A stretch of 64,000 nucleotides of DNA from Alphaproteobacteria bacterium. GTDB taxonomy: Bacteria; Pseudomonadota; Alphaproteobacteria; Rs-D84. The translations under genes and the position numbers were made by a program. The notes beneath the pieces were generated by a model. It was not told where the DNA came from. It saw nothing but the letters and a program-made list of their open reading frames with translations, and did not search any database. The DNA lies in NCBI GenBank assembly GCA_009784235.1, contig WRCC01000001.1, positions 1 through 64,000 on the forward strand. Direction: 5' to 3'. Shown here piece by piece: positions 58,246 through 64,000 of this stretch (the first letter of the stretch is position 1; every line of letters begins with the position of its first letter).

Positions 58246-59754
58246 ATGAGAAAATACATTTTGTCTGCGGCGCTGTGCGCGTGTACTGTGCCAGGTATGG
58301 CGGCGACTTATTACCAAGGCGGTACATTTCAATCGCCCCAGACGGCTTATTCTGCGACCGGCCCATCGCCCATGTCGGCGCAGCGTCCGATGACACCCGT
58401 GCAAAGCAATCGGGTCGCGCAAAACCAATTCCAGCAACAACAACAGCAACGCGTATTCCAAACCCAAGTCCCACGGCAACAACCGGCGCCCGCCCCAGCA
58501 ACAAAATCTGATACCGGATTTGAACTGTTCGGCAGTTTGACGCACGAAATCGCCAGATGGCAATTTGATATGAAAACCGCGGGTTCTAAATTGCATTATG
58601 ACAATATTGCATGGAACGTTTTGGATGTTGGCGGTCGATATAAATTTAATACTGGCAACATGGGACTGAGTATCGAAGGTGGCGTAAAATATGGTATGCA
58701 ATTCGGCGAATCAACAATGGTTGACGACGATATTTCGAACGGTGGATATTTATCAAATTTCTTTTATGAAGAGGTCAACGGAATACCTGGATTTCAACCG
58801 GGCGAAGACCAATTCATCGGAAATATTTACAGCAAAGCTTTGTCGATTGGTAAATCCAGCGGTGGCACGATGTTCGGTTATAATCTGGGCATTGGTATGA
58901 CTGATACTTTTAAAATCGGTTCGGCACGGTTGACGCCCAGCATCGGTTGGCGGTCTTTTTCATATAAATTAAAGACCAATAAAAACAATGGAATTTCCAT
59001 CGAAACCGGAAAATGTATTACGGTGCCGGGCAGTAACGAAACCCAATGCAATCCGCTCATCATTGTTATTACCGACGGCGGTATGGAAGTTCTGTGGGAC
59101 ACAAATGAAACCACCGGGGGATTTGTTGATACTGGAAATACTTATTTCTATTCACAACCAGGTACCAGTCATAAATACGAAGTCGATTGGTCCGGTCCGT
59201 ATTTGGCGCTTGATTTGGATTACGATATCAATGTGAATAATTCTGTTAATGCGCGCGTTGAACTTGGTCTGCCTGCTTATACTGCGACTGGTGACCAACC
59301 GTATCGTCCAGATTGGAATCATCCGAAATCGGTGGAAGACAAGGCTGGAATTGGTTCTGCATACCGCCTTGGGTTCTTGGCCAATTGGCAGACTGCGATT
59401 ACAGACAGCGTTGCATTGACACTTGGTTTAACGTATGATTATTATACTGTGTCGGGTGCGGATGCGAAAACGTTCTTGAATGGAAATTATTTTACGAATA
59501 TGTTCTTTGATATTGTAAATTCTCAATACCAAGACGGAACATTCGTATTCCCAGGCGCATCCCAAGCCGAACGTCAACAATTTGCATTGGGCAACAATAC
59601 GTTTGATGCGGTACAATCTGCGATGGTCAATGAATTGCACAGCATATTGGATTTGGAAGATGCATGTCCCGGATGGGTTTGCCGGGCCAAGGGCGAAATC
59701 GATTCGTTCTATCGCTCTATGGGAATACGCGTTGGATTTTCAGCCAGATTTTAA
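58246..59754 (+). CDS. Outer-membrane beta-barrel, omptin-like
   Basis: A 502-residue exported barrel. Signal peptide MRKYILSAALCACTVPGMAA is followed by a Gln/Pro-rich linker (about 40-85: NQFQQQQQQRVFQTQ) and a ten-strand-like barrel. Features recalling the omptin outer-membrane proteases: the GFELFGSLTHEIARWQF opening strands, TPSIGWRSFSYKL, a loop VDDDISN where omptins hold an Asp pair, and PDWNHP where they hold the Asp-x-His pair. It ends SMGIRVGFSARF with terminal Phe. The match is partial, so protease activity is a hypothesis. First gene of a three-gene run. ATG at 58246 after GGAATAGGGG. Confidence 0.6.
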   Translation: MRKYILSAALCACTVPGMAATYYQGGTFQSPQTAYSATGPSPMSAQRPMTPVQSNRVAQNQFQQQQQQRVFQTQVPRQQPAPAPATKSDTGFELFGSLTHEIARWQFDMKTAGSKLHYDNIAWNVLDVGGRYKFNTGNMGLSIEGGVKYGMQFGESTMVDDDISNGGYLSNFFYEEVNGIPGFQPGEDQFIGNIYSKALSIGKSSGGTMFGYNLGIGMTDTFKIGSARLTPSIGWRSFSYKLKTNKNNGISIETGKCITVPGSNETQCNPLIIVITDGGMEVLWDTNETTGGFVDTGNTYFYSQPGTSHKYEVDWSGPYLALDLDYDINVNNSVNARVELGLPAYTATGDQPYRPDWNHPKSVEDKAGIGSAYRLGFLANWQTAITDSVALTLGLTYDYYTVSGADAKTFLNGNYFTNMFFDIVNSQYQDGTFVFPGASQAERQQFALGNNTFDAVQSAMVNELHSILDLEDACPGWVCRAKGEIDSFYRSMGIRVGFSARF

Positions 59755-59760
59755 AATGAT

Positions 59761-60384
59761 ATGAAAAAATTGTTATTGATTATTTCTTGTATGTTTATTT
59801 TCGGTGCAGCATCCGCTGCGCCGAATTTGACCGATACAATTGCAATCGAACGTAATGCCGAAACCGCGTTTGCGGCGAAACAATATGCGATGGTAACCGC
59901 ACGGCGCAGCGCATTTATTAATGTCGCATCGCGGTATTCAGACGGGCGGACTGTGGTTGGGCTGGCTGAACAAATGTCTGATGCGGATTTTCTGAATATG
60001 GTTGCGCGGACTTCGATTGCGGACGAACGAACATCTGCGACGAATTATTCTGCGAATATAACGGTGACATTGGACCGCGCCGCGCTGGAAAAATGGTTTG
60101 CCGATAATGGTGTGCATAATTATATGGCGATGGCGGGTGGCGGTGGCGCGCGCACGAACGCAATAATAATATTGTCTGGCGGATTATTGCAATGGACGGC
60201 AATGCACGCCGGATTGCGCGAAGTGGGCATTTACGACGGACTTGATTTACGCGTTGTTCAAATTTTGGGTCGGAATGTTAACGTAACGTTTGCAGCCGGA
60301 CGCCGCGGTGCATTTATTGCCGCACTGCGCGACGCCGGATGGAATGTGTCCGATCAAGATGGAATCCTAAGGATATCAAGATGA
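59761..60384 (+). CDS. Exported protein of unknown family, 207 aa
   Basis: Signal peptide MKKLLLIISCMFIFGAASAAP, then an alpha/beta-looking domain: AKQYAMVTARRSAFINVASRYSDG, YSANITVTLDRAALEKWFADNGVHNY, NAIIILSGGLLQWTAMHAGLREVGIYDGLDLRVVQILGRNVNVTFAAG. The ADP-like alternation and the second half vaguely resemble DUF2066-type periplasmic proteins, but this is not a firm match. The ATG lies six bases after the barrel gene stop and overlaps the next gene by ATGA, so the three genes are one translationally linked unit. Confidence 0.7.
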   Translation: MKKLLLIISCMFIFGAASAAPNLTDTIAIERNAETAFAAKQYAMVTARRSAFINVASRYSDGRTVVGLAEQMSDADFLNMVARTSIADERTSATNYSANITVTLDRAALEKWFADNGVHNYMAMAGGGGARTNAIIILSGGLLQWTAMHAGLREVGIYDGLDLRVVQILGRNVNVTFAAGRRGAFIAALRDAGWNVSDQDGILRISR

Positions 60385-60917
60385 AGAAATTATTATTAAT
60401 TTGTTTCGCTGTTTTATTATTCACGCCGGCATACGCGAATGATAAATTTACATCATGCGGCGAAGGATTCGTATTGGTAAATACAGCCAAGGTCGATGGT
60501 ATCGAGCGCGCAGAATGCCAAAAATTATGGTGCCGTGATTTGGAATTGGGACGTCCGATGGGCACCGGCGACCGTGCGGCGGCTGGATATATTGCGACCA
60601 ATCGGCCAATGGAATTGTGCGATGCAACCGGGAAATGTATTGAATGCTTTGGTGATCGCCGGTGGTGCGCGGGTGAAGTTGGCGGCGTCTGGAATCCGGA
60701 ATTCGGCGCTTTTACCAAAAAAGGCGATGATTCTAATGCGTTCTTGGCAACCCAGCGTGGCGATTGCTTTATATGGCAAATGCAGAAAGCATCATGTCCG
60801 GCCGGCGAAGCCGCGGTTTTGATTAACGACAAATGGGTTTGTGCGGTTGCGGGCGGACAAACAGGTGAAACACTGCGCCAATCGACCATACGCCGAGCCG
60901 GAACAATTCGAAGATAA
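60381..60917 (+). CDS. Exported Cys-rich protein, 178 aa
   Basis: Signal peptide MKKLLLICFAVLLFTPAYA, then ten Cys in a mature part of about 155 residues (SCGEGFVLV, ECQKLWCRDLELG, LCDATGKCIECFGDRRWCAG, GDCFIWQ, SCPAGEA, WVCAVAGG), indicating several disulfides. Tail is polar (STIRRAGTIRR). No family recognised. It starts inside the stop codon of the previous gene. The substrate-rich barrel, an exported protein and this Cys-rich protein form one operon, so joint action at the surface is plausible. Confidence 0.72.
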   Translation: MKKLLLICFAVLLFTPAYANDKFTSCGEGFVLVNTAKVDGIERAECQKLWCRDLELGRPMGTGDRAAAGYIATNRPMELCDATGKCIECFGDRRWCAGEVGGVWNPEFGAFTKKGDDSNAFLATQRGDCFIWQMQKASCPAGEAAVLINDKWVCAVAGGQTGETLRQSTIRRAGTIRR

Positions 60918-60940
60918 TTAATTACCCCATCTGAATCACA

Positions 60941-61002
60941 TTGCCAGGGATTTGGGTCGTTCATGTATCATTTATACACTACACGACCCAAATCCCTGGC
61001 AA
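60941..61002. repeat. Perfect 20-bp hairpin with CATGTAT loop (copy 3)
   Basis: Arms 60941-60960 and 60983-61002 are perfect inverted repeats (TTGCCAGGGATTTGG and its complement at the core), loop TCATGTATCATTTATACACTAC. The loop shares CATGTAT and TATACACTAC with copy 1 at 2095-2121. It lies 24 bases after the Cys-rich gene. Confidence 0.85.
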
Positions 61003-61035
61003 GCTGACCTAATGGATGAAAATCATTTGATTTTT

Positions 61036-61063
61036 TTGAATTTTCTAAATTTTGTGTTATAAT
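61036..61063 (+). promoter_or_regulatory. Promoter of carD
   Basis: TTGAAT (61036-61041), 16-base spacer, TATAAT (61058-61063); leader of about 43 bases. Confidence 0.7.
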
Positions 61064-61112
61064 ACAAAGAATTACGAGGGATTTAGAGAGAGAAAACGCA
61101 AAGGTTATCGCA

Positions 61113-61667
61113 ATGGCGGCCAAAAAACTTGAATTCAAAAATGGACAACATGTCGTATATCCGACCCAGGGTGTCGGCAAGATTGTTCGTATCGAAGAAC
61201 AGACCATTGGCGGTATGAAAATAAAGCTGTTGGTTATTGACTTTGAACAAAATAAAATGACGCTGCGCGTGCCATTGGATCGCGCGGAAATATCCGGATT
61301 GCGGCCATTGGTATCTTCGCGCAAAATGAACGAAGCAATTGAAAATGCAAAGGGTAAAGCCGGCGCAAAACGCATGATTTGGTCGCGTCGCGCCGCCGCG
61401 TACGAAGAAAATATTAATTCCGGCGACCCGATGAAATTGGCCGAAGTCGTCCGCGATTTGCAACGTCGTTCATCCGAAGATTCGATGACTTTTTCTGCGC
61501 GCGGTCTGTACATGCGCGCATTGGAACGCATGGCCCAAGAATACGCGGTCTTGCATAATTTGGATTTGGATTCGGCGTCCGAAAAAATCGAAGAAATTAT
61601 TGGCGTACCAAAAGAGATTGATTTGGGTGCTGTAGAAGAAGACCTGGAAGAACCACCAGAGAAATAA
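61113..61667 (+). CDS. carD: CarD/CdnL-family transcription regulator
   Basis: A 184-residue protein of the CarD/CdnL/TRCF family. The Tudor-like N-terminal domain (FKNGQHVVYPTQGVGKIVRIEEQTIGGMKIKLLVIDFEQNKMTLRVPL, residues 8-55) binds the beta subunit of RNA polymerase, and the helical C-terminal domain (MIWSRRAAAYEENINSGDPMKLAEVVRDLQRRSSEDSMTFSARGLYMRALERMAQEYAV) contacts promoter DNA near -10 to stabilise open complexes. That is of interest here because so many promoters place the -10 right against the start codon. ATG at 61113 follows AAAGG. Confidence 0.94.
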   Translation: MAAKKLEFKNGQHVVYPTQGVGKIVRIEEQTIGGMKIKLLVIDFEQNKMTLRVPLDRAEISGLRPLVSSRKMNEAIENAKGKAGAKRMIWSRRAAAYEENINSGDPMKLAEVVRDLQRRSSEDSMTFSARGLYMRALERMAQEYAVLHNLDLDSASEKIEEIIGVPKEIDLGAVEEDLEEPPEK

Positions 61668-61695
61668 AAACCGCCTTTCGGCGGTTTTGTTTTTT
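61668..61695. terminator. Bidirectional terminator carD / ssb
   Basis: AAAAACCGCC TTTC GGCGGTTTTGTTTTT; it overlaps the ssb stop. Confidence 0.87.
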
Positions 61696-62146
61696 AAAAC
61701 GGAATATCATCCCCGATTTGTTCAACGGATATTTCTTCGCGTGGTGCGGATTGCATCGGTGCGCCGCCGCCGTATGAACCGCCTTCGCCGGCTTGCTTTG
61801 CATTGCCCAATATAATCATCGTTGCGCCCATGTTCAAGACGACTTCGGTTGTCCAGACATCAACGCCTTGCTGGTTTTGCCATTTGCGTGTGCGCAAAGT
61901 TCCTTCGACATACAGTTTCGTACCCTTTTGCAACATGCGTTCCACAACTTCGACCAAGTTCGGTTGAAAAACAACAACGCGGTGCCATTCGGTTTGTTCT
62001 TTTTTTTCACCCGTCATTTTGTCTTTCCATTGTTCGCTGGTTGCCAATGACAACGACGCGACTTTCTGTCCGGACGACATAGTGCGGATTTGCGGGTCTT
62101 GACCCAGATTCCCCAGCAATGTTACTTTGTTAATACTGCCTGCCAT
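61694..62146 (-). CDS. ssb: Single-stranded DNA-binding protein
   Basis: A 150-residue SSB. The OB fold starts MAGSINKVTLLGNLGQDPQIR and includes WHRVVVFQPNLVEVVERMLQKGTKLYVEGTLRTRKWQNQQG; the Gly-rich linker is short (GEGGSYGGGAP) and the conserved acidic tip DDIPF, which recruits repair and replication partners, ends the protein. ATG at 62146 follows AAAGGATATG. Convergent with carD. Confidence 0.97.
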   Translation of the reverse strand: MAGSINKVTLLGNLGQDPQIRTMSSGQKVASLSLATSEQWKDKMTGEKKEQTEWHRVVVFQPNLVEVVERMLQKGTKLYVEGTLRTRKWQNQQGVDVWTTEVVLNMGATMIILGNAKQAGEGGSYGGGAPMQSAPREEISVEQIGDDIPF

Positions 62147-62208
62147 TTCATATCCTTTCGGTTTGTATAAAGGGAATTTAAGCGGAAAAAAGTCGGCGAC
62201 GCAAGGGG

Positions 62209-63730
<1,522 letters not shown>

Positions 63731-63771
63731 TCAAGCCCAAAATTTCATTAAAAACGCAACTCGATTTATGA

Positions 63772-63777
63772 TATAAT
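63772..63777 (+). promoter_or_regulatory. Leaderless -10 box
   Basis: TATAAT followed by GCCCGT and ATG at 63784. Confidence 0.7.
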
Positions 63778-63783
63778 GCCCGT

Positions 63784-64000
63784 ATGTTAAAAAGATATTT
63801 TCCAGTTTTACTAGGATTCTATGCCTTTGGCGCGCATGCATCGACAAACCCACCATCGGGCGTTTGGGATAATGTGAATAATACAGGCGCGGAAATTACA
63901 TCCGGATTCTATAATTATACATCGTCTGGCGATATGATTGTTAACGGCGCATTTATTGTGGATTCTTCGGCCGACGCATCAAATCCAACGACTGCGACCG
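63784..64000 (+). CDS. Exported surface protein, 5' part (truncated by window)
   Basis: Seventy-two codons are visible before the window ends. MLKRYFPVLLGFYAFGAHA is a signal peptide; the mature start STNPPSGVWDNVNNTGAEITSG is Asn/Thr/Gly-rich like passenger regions of autotransporters and other repetitive surface proteins. No Shine-Dalgarno; a leaderless -10 box precedes the ATG. The rest of the gene is outside the window. Confidence 0.65.
   Translation, partial: MLKRYFPVLLGFYAFGAHASTNPPSGVWDNVNNTGAEITSGFYNYTSSGDMIVNGAFIVDSSADASNPTTAT

Overview
The window comes from a Gram-negative bacterium of moderate GC with an outer membrane. It carries many outer-membrane barrels, lipoproteins with lipoboxes, a two-partner secretion locus, an RlpA and an LptM-like lipoprotein. 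CarD, the rpsF-rpsR-rplI cluster and the gene repertoire fit a small-genome, probably host-associated alphaproteobacterium, but no single marker here proves the class. Most housekeeping genes look intact (polA, ligA, groESL, gap, eno, fabI, ftsH, trpS).

Layout. 1-690: end of an rRNA operon (3' 23S, 5S, terminator). 0.7-9.4 kb: small envelope and unknown genes, an aquaporin, and a minus-strand run LOG-xerC-miaA-membrane protein-arginase family. 9.4-13.4 kb: tilS-ftsH-MBL hydrolase and a secreted Lys/Ala-rich protein. 13.5-20 kb: trpS, gap, a bactofilin-like membrane protein, an orphan VirB11-type ATPase, a lipoprotein and a lipoprotein FKBP. 20.1-29.4 kb: a four-gene two-partner secretion operon (about 2000-residue TpsA, two paralogous small barrels, TpsB). 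29.6-31.2 kb: tRNA-Gln with a duplicated 3' end (integration scar), a macro-domain protein and a Cys-rich mini-protein. 31.2-43 kb: PiT-like permease, fabI, ligA, class A PBP, RlpA, HIT, groESL, tsaC. 43-52.9 kb: MotA/MotB-like pair, ribosomal proteins, a duplicated small gene, recO, DsbA-like protein, polA, pth. 53-61 kb: a block of secreted Cys-rich or unknown envelope proteins around tRNA-Leu. 61-64 kb: carD, ssb, a small membrane protein, eno and the start of a secreted protein.

Three genome-scale habits stand out. First, many genes have no Shine-Dalgarno; instead a -10 box ends exactly six bases before the ATG, so transcription should begin on the A of the start codon (leaderless mRNAs: miaA, ligA, class A PBP, recO, polA, pth, tsaC, two barrels or secreted proteins, with several others within 1-3 nt). 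Second, dispersed palindromic repeats of at least three families fill intergenic gaps, and some copies sit in frame inside xerC, miaA and polA; a heptamer tandem repeat sits in frame inside eno. Third, long hairpins sharing an apical CATGTAT motif follow several genes for exported proteins.

Together the genes describe a cell investing heavily in its surface (adhesin secretion, multiple unknown barrels, Cys-rich exported proteins, cell-wall synthesis and remodelling) around a normal core of replication, repair and translation genes. No CRISPR array, complete phage or insertion sequence was seen.
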